9,637 bases of DNA from Dehalococcoidales bacterium (GTDB lineage Bacteria; Chloroflexota; Dehalococcoidia; Dehalococcoidales; UBA2162), in NCBI GenBank assembly GCA_020343555.1, contig CP070800.1, positions 1,421,726 through 1,431,362 on the forward strand, read 5' to 3'. Shown here piece after piece: positions 1 to 6,400 of this stretch. A program made the position numbers and the translations under genes. The notes below the pieces were generated by a model, which worked only from the letters and a program-made list of their open reading frames with translations, had not been told where the DNA came from and ran no database searches. The stretch's first letter is position 1. Every line of letters starts with the position of its first letter.

Positions 1-1014
1 ATGCCCCAGTATCACTGGGATATTGCCGATCCGATGAACTGCGTGGAAATATATTTCGGAACCGGTGAGATGTTCCGGACCGGTGCCGCCGCGGGACCTG
101 GAAATATTGAAGAACAGTGGGCTGCAGGAGGGGCACAGGTTGAAGCAGCCGGACCTTCATCGAATTCCTGGTACAGGATTATCCAGGGCTCGCAGGGAAC
201 CATGGGTATCATTACCTGGGCATCAGCTCGATGCGAAATACTGCCGAAGCTGGAAGATGCATTCTTCGTGGGGACATCGGAGTTGAATCGTGCTCTCGAT
301 ATGATGCACTGGCTGGTACGCCTGAGAATTGCCAACGAGTGCTTCACTTTGAACAGTGCCGACCTGGCGACTATCATAGCGAAGGAATGGCCTGCTGATT
401 ACCAGGCTATCAAAGAATATGTACCACAATGGATAGTGTTCTATAACCTTGCCGGTTATGACTACCTGCCGGAAGACAGAGTCGAAGGGAGAATTATCGA
501 TGCCGTTGAAGTAGCCCAGAAGCTTCAGCTTGAACCGGTTCGCTCTGTCGGCGGCATTTCAGCCATCGAGCTTCTTAAACTGGCGCAAAGCCCTTCAAGT
601 GAACCGTACTGGAAGCTCAGGTACAAGGGCGGTTGCCAGGATATCATGTTCCTGACGATCAACGACAGGTTACCGGAACTGGTCGATACGATGTACGCGA
701 TGGCTGACTATTCAGGATATCCTGCAACCGATATCGGTGTGTATATCCAGCCGCTGGTACAGGGTTCCAACACCCACTGTGAATTCAACATTTTCTATGA
801 TCCTGAGAATGCCAGGGAATCCGAAAAGGTCAGAGATCTTACCGAACGGGCGACAAAGGAACTGATGAACAGGGGCGCCTTTTTCTCAAGACCTTACGGT
901 GAGACTACGGATATGATAATGAACAGGGACGCGGCTACCGTGAGCACACTTAAAAAAGTAAAGAGAATACTTGATCCCGATAACATAATGAATCCGGGGA
1001 AACTCTGTTTCTAA
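1..1014 (+). CDS. FAD-linked oxidase (VAO/PCMH fold, GlcD-like), 5' end cut by window edge
   Basis: The visible 337 residues are the back part of an FAD-dependent oxidase of the PCMH/VAO fold, the group that includes glycolate and D-lactate oxidases and p-cresol methylhydroxylase. Residues about 12-84 are the second half of the FAD-binding domain, with the family pattern GSQGTMGI at 63-70. The rest is the FAD-oxidase C-terminal cap domain: a His in GSNTHCEF (H259) followed by a DPEN segment, and a C-terminus DPDNIMNPGK that is diagnostic for the family. Aligned with the sister flavoprotein at 2344-3909, about 155 N-terminal residues, including the first FAD-binding segment, are missing, so the ATG at position 1 is almost certainly an internal Met and not the true start. 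It is the first visible gene of the operon, 44 bp ahead of an Fe-S protein that is its likely electron partner. The substrate is unknown. No membrane segment is visible. Confidence 0.88.
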   Translation: MPQYHWDIADPMNCVEIYFGTGEMFRTGAAAGPGNIEEQWAAGGAQVEAAGPSSNSWYRIIQGSQGTMGIITWASARCEILPKLEDAFFVGTSELNRALDMMHWLVRLRIANECFTLNSADLATIIAKEWPADYQAIKEYVPQWIVFYNLAGYDYLPEDRVEGRIIDAVEVAQKLQLEPVRSVGGISAIELLKLAQSPSSEPYWKLRYKGGCQDIMFLTINDRLPELVDTMYAMADYSGYPATDIGVYIQPLVQGSNTHCEFNIFYDPENARESEKVRDLTERATKELMNRGAFFSRPYGETTDMIMNRDAATVSTLKKVKRILDPDNIMNPGKLCF

Positions 1015-1058
1015 ACATTTTGGAGATGGAAAACTATAGCAAAGGAGAGATGAATTAG

Positions 1059-2327
1059 ATGGCACTGGAAGATGTAAGAAAAGAAATGGAAACGTGCCGC
1101 CGCTGCTCGGCCTGCAAGTTTATTCCCCTGGAGATGGTCAACGGGTACGAGAATACTTATGTGTGTCCGAGTATTGCACGATATGATTTTCATACCTATT
1201 CTGCCGGTGGAAGGATGGTAACAGGGGTGGCTCTGCTGGAGGAAAGGGTAGGTTATTCCGATAAATTCATGGAAGTCGTTTACAACTGCCAGATGTGTGG
1301 TGCCTGCGATGTAGCCTGCAAGTACGCGATGGACATGGAAGTACTGGAGCCGCTATACGAAATAAGATTCAGGTGTGTCGAAAAAGGACATACCAATCCT
1401 GAACTCGATAAAACGATAAACATGCTGAGAAAACAGAATACGATGGTGGCTGGAACGCAGGCGAAGCGCGGCGACTGGGCAAAGGGACTGGATGTGAAAG
1501 ACGCTTCGAAAGAGCAGGTCAAGGTACTGTATCATGTCGGCTGCCTGACTAGCTACGATGAAGACCTGTGGAAGGTAGCCCAGGCTACGGTATCGTTGCT
1601 GAAGAAGGCAGGTGTCGATGTCGGGATTGCCGGGGCGAATGAAGTCTGCTGCGGCGGACGCGCCTACCAGATGGGATACAAGGAAGATTTCTTGAACCAG
1701 GCAAAGGGGAACCTGGAGATGTTTAAAAAATCCGGCGCCGAGATAGTCGTGACCAGCTGCGCCGACGGCTACCAGGCATTCAAGGTACTCTATGAGAAGT
1801 GCGGTATGAAGCCTGACGTGGAGGTGCTTCATATCACGGAATACCTGGACAGGCTTATCAAGGAAGGTAAACTCAAGCCCAATAAGAAAGTGAATATGAG
1901 AGTCACCTACCATGATCCGTGCCGTCTAGGCAGACTTGGCGAACCGTACATACCCTGGGAAGGGAAAGAGATTCCCGGGCATGTCAGGCTGTTCGATCCA
2001 CCAAGAGAATTCATGCGGGGGACATACGGTGTATACGAACCGCCGCGTGAAGTCCTGAAAAGCATTCCCGGTCTGACGCTTGTCGAGATGGATAGGATTA
2101 AGGAATATACCTGGTGCTGTGGCTCAGGTGGAGGCGTGGATACTTCCAATCCTGAGTATGCCGAATGGACGGCGAACGAGAGAATCGTTGAAGCCGATTC
2201 GACTGGCACCGAAGCACTTGTTTCAGCCTGCCCCTGGTGCGAGAAGGCTTTCAGTGATGCTATTAAGAACCAGGATGGCAGCATGAAAGTATACGATATA
2301 GTCGAATTACTGGATAAAGCAGTCTAG
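1059..2327 (+). CDS. (Fe-S)-binding protein with two 4Fe-4S motifs and two CCG domains (GlpC/GlcF/LutA/HdrD-like)
   Basis: This is a 422-residue electron-transfer protein. Its N-terminus has two 4Fe-4S motifs: C13, C16, C19 and C36-Pro, then C77, C80, C83 and C87. Two cysteine-rich CCG domains follow. The first has C162, CCG at 197-199 and C234. The second has C288, CCG at 353-355 and C391/C394 in CPWC. The same order occurs in glycolate oxidase GlcF, anaerobic glycerol-3-phosphate dehydrogenase GlpC and heterodisulfide reductase HdrD, which pass electrons from flavoproteins to quinones or disulfides. The closing CxxC of the first CCG domain is degenerate (SCADG, Cys replaced by Gly237), so that site may lack a full cluster; the second is intact. 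The start at 1059 follows AAAGGAG (1041-1047) with 11-nt spacing. It lies between two flavin oxidases in the operon, which suggests it collects electrons from one or both. There is no membrane helix, so a membrane partner, if any, is encoded elsewhere. Confidence 0.9.
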   Translation: MALEDVRKEMETCRRCSACKFIPLEMVNGYENTYVCPSIARYDFHTYSAGGRMVTGVALLEERVGYSDKFMEVVYNCQMCGACDVACKYAMDMEVLEPLYEIRFRCVEKGHTNPELDKTINMLRKQNTMVAGTQAKRGDWAKGLDVKDASKEQVKVLYHVGCLTSYDEDLWKVAQATVSLLKKAGVDVGIAGANEVCCGGRAYQMGYKEDFLNQAKGNLEMFKKSGAEIVVTSCADGYQAFKVLYEKCGMKPDVEVLHITEYLDRLIKEGKLKPNKKVNMRVTYHDPCRLGRLGEPYIPWEGKEIPGHVRLFDPPREFMRGTYGVYEPPREVLKSIPGLTLVEMDRIKEYTWCCGSGGGVDTSNPEYAEWTANERIVEADSTGTEALVSACPWCEKAFSDAIKNQDGSMKVYDIVELLDKAV

Positions 2328-2343
2328 AAGGAGGATATGAATA

Positions 2344-3909
2344 ATGGCTTTAAATAAGGATTTTTATAAAGCTGTAGAAGATGTAATCGGCCCGGAATAC
2401 ATCTCGGATGACCCGGTGGTAACGGAATCATATGCCTTTCCTATCAGGGCTGCCACCGCACCGCCGAAAGACGTCTACCAGCCGCGGTATGAGGCTGTCA
2501 CTCTGCCGGCAAGTACGAAAGAAGTACAGGCGATAGTCAAACTGTGCAACAAGTATGGCGTCCAGTTCAAGGCCGCCAGTACAGGCTGGCTTTACAGTGA
2601 CCCGACCTATCCCGGCTGTATCAGGATAGACCTGCGTCGCATGAACAAGATACTCGAGATTAATGAGAAAGATATGTACGCCGTTGTCCAGCCATATGTT
2701 ATCTATGCTCAATTACAGGCAGAATTAATGAAGCGTGGATTGAACTGTAATGTTACCGCTGCGGGTGCGAATTGTTCGGCTTTGCCGCTGGCTGCGCATG
2801 TAAACCTGGGACATCTCAGTCAGAGTGGCAGCTACGGCGAGAGGAACCAGCTTGCCCTGGAATGGGTGACAGGCGATGGCGAGATCGTCAGGATGGGATC
2901 TCTCGGTTCGGATGATGAATGGTTCTGCGGCGACGGGCCGGGACCATCATTGAGGGGTATTATCAGGGGAAACACCGTTCCGCTTGGAGGTCTTGGTGTT
3001 TTTACGGCGGCAGCACAGAAGCTGTACCACTGGCCGGGGCCAGCTACCTTCGGAGTGGAAGGAGTCTGCCCGAAGTATAAACCGAAGGAAATCCCGCCTA
3101 ACTTTATGATCAAGTACCTCTCATTTAAAGACGTGGACATGATGATAGAAGCGGTCAAGAAGATCGGTGAGAGTGAGATAGCATTCGAACTGATGGGATT
3201 TAATACGGCGATGATGGCTTCGAACCTGGGTACCGATAATGAAGAAGATATGGCTAATGCGAAAAAGTTCGGTGATCAGGTCCAGGGACCCGGATTCATG
3301 ATCCTTATTGCCGGCACTTCACCGAGAGACTTCGAGCACAAGAAGAAGGTGCTTGACATAATTGTACAGGAGACCGATGCATGGTCGCTGGAAGATGTAG
3401 AAAAACCGGAACTCGCCGCCGGATATATATGGCGTTATATTAGGGAGACCGGCGCTATCAGGGAAACATCAAGGGCGACCGGTTGGGGCGGCGGGACCGT
3501 CGGCGGTACGGATGTTTTTCCGCTGATGACCCGTTACATCACATACACGGTGGACTTGAAACAGGAACTCATCGATAATGGTGCGGTCCTGGATGACGCG
3601 TTGTATCCATTCGTCCAGTCCATTGAGCACGGTCATACTGGACATGGTGAGATTCTAATCCGCTATGCTCCTACCAGTATCGAACAGATAGAGAGTATCC
3701 AGGGATTTTTAAATGAGGCTGCCAATAAAAGGGCTATAGAAGGTCGATTCGGCGTTCCGCAGCATGTTTGGAGTGACGAACTTCATGATATGTACGGACC
3801 GGAAACGCTGAATTATCATACGCTGCTGCGAAAGGTGAAAAAGACATTCGATCCGAACGCGGCTTCCGAGTCTACAAATTACATTACCGCTAAAGATGTT
3901 GAAGTCTAG
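2344..3909 (+). CDS. FAD-binding oxidoreductase, VAO/PCMH family (4-cresol dehydrogenase-like)
   Basis: A complete 521-residue flavoprotein. Residues about 47-230 form the PCMH-type FAD domain: VTLPASTKEVQAIV at 52-65, the pyrophosphate-binding stretch around 140-165 (AGANCSALPLA then SQSGSYGERN), and RGIIRGNTVPLGGLGVFT at 204-221, where related enzymes have GSQGxxGI. The C-terminal substrate domain carries a His cluster at 429-434 (HGHTGH) and ends with DPNAASES at 503-510, the variant of the DPxxxxNPGK tail seen in the p-cresol methylhydroxylase / vanillyl-alcohol oxidase side of the family. These enzymes oxidise phenolic or other alcohols and methyl groups by hydride transfer to FAD. Whether FAD is covalently bound cannot be told. 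There is no signal peptide, unlike periplasmic p-cresol methylhydroxylase, so it should be cytoplasmic and probably uses the adjacent Fe-S protein instead of cytochrome c. The start follows AAGGAGG (2328-2334) with 9-nt spacing. Confidence 0.88.
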   Translation: MALNKDFYKAVEDVIGPEYISDDPVVTESYAFPIRAATAPPKDVYQPRYEAVTLPASTKEVQAIVKLCNKYGVQFKAASTGWLYSDPTYPGCIRIDLRRMNKILEINEKDMYAVVQPYVIYAQLQAELMKRGLNCNVTAAGANCSALPLAAHVNLGHLSQSGSYGERNQLALEWVTGDGEIVRMGSLGSDDEWFCGDGPGPSLRGIIRGNTVPLGGLGVFTAAAQKLYHWPGPATFGVEGVCPKYKPKEIPPNFMIKYLSFKDVDMMIEAVKKIGESEIAFELMGFNTAMMASNLGTDNEEDMANAKKFGDQVQGPGFMILIAGTSPRDFEHKKKVLDIIVQETDAWSLEDVEKPELAAGYIWRYIRETGAIRETSRATGWGGGTVGGTDVFPLMTRYITYTVDLKQELIDNGAVLDDALYPFVQSIEHGHTGHGEILIRYAPTSIEQIESIQGFLNEAANKRAIEGRFGVPQHVWSDELHDMYGPETLNYHTLLRKVKKTFDPNAASESTNYITAKDVEV

Positions 3910-3923
3910 TTAAGGAGGACACT

Positions 3924-4679
3924 ATGGACCTGGGTTTAAAAGGAAAGGTTGCTCTTGTCACCGGCGCGGGAAGTCCTATCGGTTTTGGCAGGGCGATATC
4001 GCTGACACTGGCTAAAGAGGGCTGTGACGTTATCGTAAACGACATCGATTCAGCCAGCGCCGAAGAGACGGTGAAGATGCTTAAGGACCTCGGCTGTAAG
4101 TCTATCTCTATCACCGCCGATATCACCAGGAGTGATGAAGTAAGGAGTATGGTTGATAAAGCGCTCGGTGAATTCGGAAAGATAGATATCCTGGTTAACA
4201 ATGCCGGCGGTTGTACTCCACCTAAGCCTTTCATGGATATGACAGAGAAGGAATGGGAGTTTGACATAAATGTGAATCTTATGGGAGTGCTTTACTGCAC
4301 CCGGGCTGTTCTGCCGGGAATGATAGAGCGAAAATACGGCAAGGTTATCAGCCTGATTTCCGGGGCAGGAATCAACGGTGGGGCGATGACCGCCGTGTAC
4401 TCTGCCGCTAAGGGAGGAATCTATTCTTTCTCTATGGCGATAGCCAAGGAAATGGGACCGCATGGTATCAATGTCAACTGCGTTTCTCCAGGTCCGGCGA
4501 TAACCGGATTTGCCAAGAATGCTCCTCCGGGAATGCTTGAGCAGTTCGCCAAGTCGATACCCATTGGCAGGCTGACAGAACAGCAGGACGTTGCCAATGC
4601 GGTTGTCTTTTTGGCTTCCGACGTTTCAGCTGACATAGTCGGGCAGGCAATGATTGTCACCGGAAACGTATCGGCATAA
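3924..4679 (+). CDS. SDR-family NAD(P)-dependent oxidoreductase (first of two)
   Basis: A 251-residue classical short-chain dehydrogenase/reductase. The Rossmann motif is TGAGSPIG at 13-20, where the usual third glycine of TGxxxGxG is proline. Asp40 at the end of strand beta-2 suggests NAD(H) rather than NADP(H). NNAG is at 92-95, the structural Asn is N118, and the catalytic set is S146, Y159 and K163 (YSAAK). The C-terminal segment VGQAMIVTGN replaces the usual VDGG. Such enzymes interconvert alcohols with ketones or aldehydes, so this one could supply or remove a substrate of the flavoproteins. The start follows AAGGAGG (3912-3918), 14 bp after the flavoprotein stop, so it is cotranscribed. 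It is distinct from the second SDR at 5207. Substrate unknown; a 3-oxoacyl reductase-like role is an alternative. Confidence 0.93.
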   Translation: MDLGLKGKVALVTGAGSPIGFGRAISLTLAKEGCDVIVNDIDSASAEETVKMLKDLGCKSISITADITRSDEVRSMVDKALGEFGKIDILVNNAGGCTPPKPFMDMTEKEWEFDINVNLMGVLYCTRAVLPGMIERKYGKVISLISGAGINGGAMTAVYSAAKGGIYSFSMAIAKEMGPHGINVNCVSPGPAITGFAKNAPPGMLEQFAKSIPIGRLTEQQDVANAVVFLASDVSADIVGQAMIVTGNVSA

Positions 4680-4698
4680 TAAGATAATACTCCCTGAA

Positions 4699-4706
4699 GG
4701 GAGGAG
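4699..4706 (+). promoter_or_regulatory. Ribosome binding site fixing the cupin start
   Basis: GGGAGGAG lies 4 nt before the ATG at 4711. It decides the start against an in-frame ATG at 4654, which overlaps the preceding SDR gene and has no comparable site. Confidence 0.8.
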
Positions 4707-4710
4707 AAAA

Positions 4711-5169
4711 ATGGTTGAAAGAAAATACGAAAAGTATTTTGTGTTGAAACCTCCAACGCCGCCACCGGGCGCAGAGAGACCGCCATCGGACCTGGATAAC
4801 CTGGAAGCCCCGAAGCTTCACCATTTTATGGGATTGAGCGACCGTGTGGTTGGAGGTGCCATGATGGTAAATTTTTCATGGATGTATGCCGGTGAAGACC
4901 CCGGTAGGATGGAAGCCCATGTTCACCCCTATCCAGAGATAATCGGCTTCATAGGTTATGATCCGCAACACCCGGAAGATCTGGGTGCCGAAGCCGAGAT
5001 ATGGATGGATGACGAACAGTACATCATTCACAGCAGTTTCATGGTTTATATACCGAAAGGATTGAAACACTGCCCGCTGGTGGTGAGGGATATTAAAAAA
5101 CCGGTGCTGCACTTCGATATGCAGCTTACGACAGGTGATTTTCAAGCGGCACCAACGCGGAAAGAATGA
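4711..5169 (+). CDS. Small cupin-domain protein (family copy 1)
   Basis: A 152-residue single-domain protein with a readable cupin signature. Motif 1 is HVHPYPE (H70, H72, E76), spaced H-x-H-x3-E, and motif 2 is IPKGLKHCP with H120; together these give a three-His/one-Glu metal site. A segment PEDLGAEAEIWM at 88-99 is shared closely with the cupin at 8842-9387 (PYDLGAEIEFYM), so the two belong to one family. Cupins of this size may be dioxygenases, isomerases, decarboxylases or simple metal or ligand binders, and the reaction is not predictable here. It sits between the two SDRs in the operon, 31 bp after the first, so a role in the same pathway is likely. The N-terminal 35 residues are proline-rich and look poorly ordered. 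The start at 4711 is chosen from its strong ribosome site. Confidence 0.85.
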   Translation: MVERKYEKYFVLKPPTPPPGAERPPSDLDNLEAPKLHHFMGLSDRVVGGAMMVNFSWMYAGEDPGRMEAHVHPYPEIIGFIGYDPQHPEDLGAEAEIWMDDEQYIIHSSFMVYIPKGLKHCPLVVRDIKKPVLHFDMQLTTGDFQAAPTRKE

Positions 5170-5193
5170 TACGTTTTCTCTAAGTAACGAATG

Positions 5194-5200
5194 AAGGAGG
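5194..5200 (+). promoter_or_regulatory. Ribosome binding site fixing the second SDR start
   Basis: AAGGAGG lies 6 nt before the ATG at 5207. A TTG directly upstream at 5204 would leave only 3 nt, so the ATG is preferred. Confidence 0.75.
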
Positions 5201-5206
5201 CAGTTG

Positions 5207-5989
5207 ATGATACTGCAGGATAAAGTAGCGTTTATTACCGGAGGAGCTCGTGGAATGGGCAGGGCTATTGCAATGAGATATGCCGACGAAGGCTGTGACT
5301 CAGTTATCGTCGATGTTCTGGACAAGGAAGGCGAGCAGACTGTCGGTGACATAAAAGCAAAGGGTAGAGATGCAATATATCTGCATTGCGATGTTTCGAA
5401 CAGCGCCCAGGTAAAGGAAACGGTTGAGAAGGCGATAGAGAAATTCGGGAAGATTGACATTCTGAATAACTGCGCCGGAGTCGGCACTAATCCTACTCCA
5501 TTTGAGGCTACCACCGAAGAAGAATGGGACAGGGTGATGAATATCAACTGCAAGGGAACCTTCCTCACTATCCTCGCAGTGGCTCCGTACATGAAAAAGC
5601 AAAAGTCAGGGAAGATCATGAATATAGTCTCGGTTGCAGCATTCGAGACCGGAGCGATGAACGTCCATTATCATGCTTCCAAAGCAGCGCAGGCTTCGGT
5701 AACACGCTCGGCTGCTGCCGACCTGGCTCCGTACAATGTCTGCGTCAATATGATACACCCGGGTATGGTTCTGACCGATATGTCCGCCGTGTTTTCAGGA
5801 CCGGGCGTCAAGGATGTGGAAGCCCACCAGCGTGGAATGGCGCAGAACATGGTACCTCTAAAGAGGATAGGGACGACCGAAGATATTGCCAAGGCAGCTC
5901 TGTTCCTGGCTTCTCCTGAAGCAGATTACATCACCGGTGACAGTATCTGTGTAAGCGGCGGTTCAGGGTTGATGATGAAAACTCCTTAG
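5207..5989 (+). CDS. SDR-family NAD(P)-dependent oxidoreductase (second of two)
   Basis: A 260-residue classical SDR. It has the canonical glycine motif TGGARGMG at 11-18 and Asp36 at the end of beta-2, favouring NAD(H). The Asn motif is NNCAG at 87-91, with an inserted Cys compared with NNAG. The remaining signature is N114, catalytic S142, Y155 and K159 (YHASK), and a PG motif at 185-186. The C-terminus CVSGGSG at 248-254 is the usual dinucleotide-side loop, followed by a short Met-rich tail. Many residues differ from the first SDR at 3924, so the two are not a recent duplication and probably act on different intermediates. It follows the cupin by 37 bp and is the last gene of the operon; the next 411 bp contain no convincing gene. 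FabG-like reductase activity is an alternative to a catabolic dehydrogenase. Confidence 0.93.
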   Translation: MILQDKVAFITGGARGMGRAIAMRYADEGCDSVIVDVLDKEGEQTVGDIKAKGRDAIYLHCDVSNSAQVKETVEKAIEKFGKIDILNNCAGVGTNPTPFEATTEEEWDRVMNINCKGTFLTILAVAPYMKKQKSGKIMNIVSVAAFETGAMNVHYHASKAAQASVTRSAAADLAPYNVCVNMIHPGMVLTDMSAVFSGPGVKDVEAHQRGMAQNMVPLKRIGTTEDIAKAALFLASPEADYITGDSICVSGGSGLMMKTP

Positions 5990-6031
5990 GCTGAATATAC
6001 GGACGAACTGTAGGAAACCTTTGAAAAATTT

Positions 6032-6124
6032 CCCTCTCCCCGCTGCGGGAGAGGGTCAGGGTGAGGGGGCATGGGCAAATCTTTACTTTTCACCCTCACC
6101 TAACCTCTCCCGTCAAGGGAGAGG
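6032..6124. repeat. GC-rich inverted-repeat element, REP/MITE-like, two hairpin arms
   Basis: The left arm (about 6032-6067) contains a perfect 9-bp stem, CCCTCTCCC (6032-6040) with GGGAGAGGG (6047-6055), followed by TCAGGGTGAGGG. The right arm (6091-6124) is nearly its reverse complement: CACCCTCACC, then CCTCTCCC (6104-6111) pairing with GGGAGAGG (6117-6124). The arms are separated by about 23 nt and can pair with each other as well as fold singly. A 34-nt copy matching the right arm at 32 positions recurs at 9490-9523, so this is a dispersed family. It lies just after the operon end and could also slow or stop transcription, although no T-run follows it on the plus strand. Confidence 0.8.
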
Positions 6125-6213
6125 AATATCCCGGTCGATATTGTTTAATGCTTCTTAGTTAGTCATTAGTATTTTTTACTCCTTTTTTCATACTAGTCTG
6201 ATAGAACGCTTCA

Positions 6214-6222
6214 TGCTACAAT
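6214..6222 (+). promoter_or_regulatory. Putative extended -10 promoter for AOR
   Basis: TGCTACAAT reads as an extended -10 element: TGN directly before TACAAT (6217-6222). No good -35 box lies 16-18 nt upstream, which extended -10 promoters tolerate. Transcription would start near 6229 and give a leader of about 170 nt before the AOR start codon. This is a pattern match only. Confidence 0.4.
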
Positions 6223-6293
6223 AGATTTGTAATGTTTACAGAAGAACATACAAAACTCAATAACAAATCATATAACCGTAACCTTCTCTTAAA

Positions 6294-6309
6294 GGGGATC
6301 CGCATCCCT
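6294..6309 (+). promoter_or_regulatory. Small leader hairpin upstream of AOR
   Basis: GGGAT (6295-6299) and ATCCC (6304-6308) form a 5-bp stem around the tetraloop CCGC, extended by a possible G-T pair at 6294/6309. It is followed 11 nt later by a stronger hairpin, so the leader is probably structured. Function unknown. Confidence 0.3.
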
Positions 6310-6320
6310 ATGCCTACCAA

Positions 6321-6345
6321 CCCCGCTATATAGGCGGGGCCTTTC
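6321..6345 (+). terminator. GC hairpin in the AOR leader, possible terminator or attenuator
   Basis: CCCCGC (6321-6326) pairs with GCGGGG (6334-6339) around a 7-nt loop, TATATAG, and the hairpin is followed by CCTTTCTGATTT. The downstream T content is weak for an intrinsic terminator. It lies inside the putative AOR leader, 61 nt before the start codon, so conditional attenuation is as plausible as termination of upstream readthrough. Confidence 0.35.
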
Positions 6346-6400
6346 TGATTTACACAAATCTTTCTCATTATCTCATCAATTATTACTGGAGTACGCACGT

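Larger units (their letters stand above)
5990..6400. other. Non-coding gap between the operon and the AOR gene
   Basis: A 411-bp stretch with no convincing gene on either strand. It holds the palindromic element at 6032-6124, an AT-rich stretch with T-runs at about 6172-6188, a probable promoter at 6214-6222, and a leader region with two small hairpins at 6294-6309 and 6321-6339 ahead of the AOR start. A 60-codon minus-strand reading frame here (6216-6398) has no recognisable motif and spans the putative promoter. Confidence 0.7.

Noticed and set aside
1..60. Position 1 ATG as the true start of the first flavoprotein
   Set aside because: The protein would lack the first half of its FAD domain, about 155 residues compared with its sister enzyme, so truncation by the window edge is more likely than a real short form.
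1353..1913. A 186-codon minus-strand frame inside the Fe-S protein gene
   Set aside because: It is fully antisense to a gene with clear cysteine motifs, and its translation has no family features.
4876..5619. A 247-codon minus-strand reading frame antisense to the cupin and second SDR
   Set aside because: It spans two well-supported plus-strand genes, has no recognisable motif and no ribosome site; it is a codon-bias shadow.
6032..6124. CRISPR array or intrinsic terminator
   Set aside because: There are only two arms, in inverted orientation with no regular spacers, and no T-run follows on the plus strand; it fits a palindromic repeat element better.
6216..6398. A 60-codon minus-strand frame in the intergenic gap
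   Set aside because: It has no motif and no neighbour on that strand, and it covers the probable AOR promoter and leader hairpins.
6280..6400. Moco/Tuco riboswitch ahead of AOR
   Set aside because: The expected multi-stem core with conserved loop sequences was not recognisable by eye; only two simple hairpins are present, so it is kept as an undefined leader.
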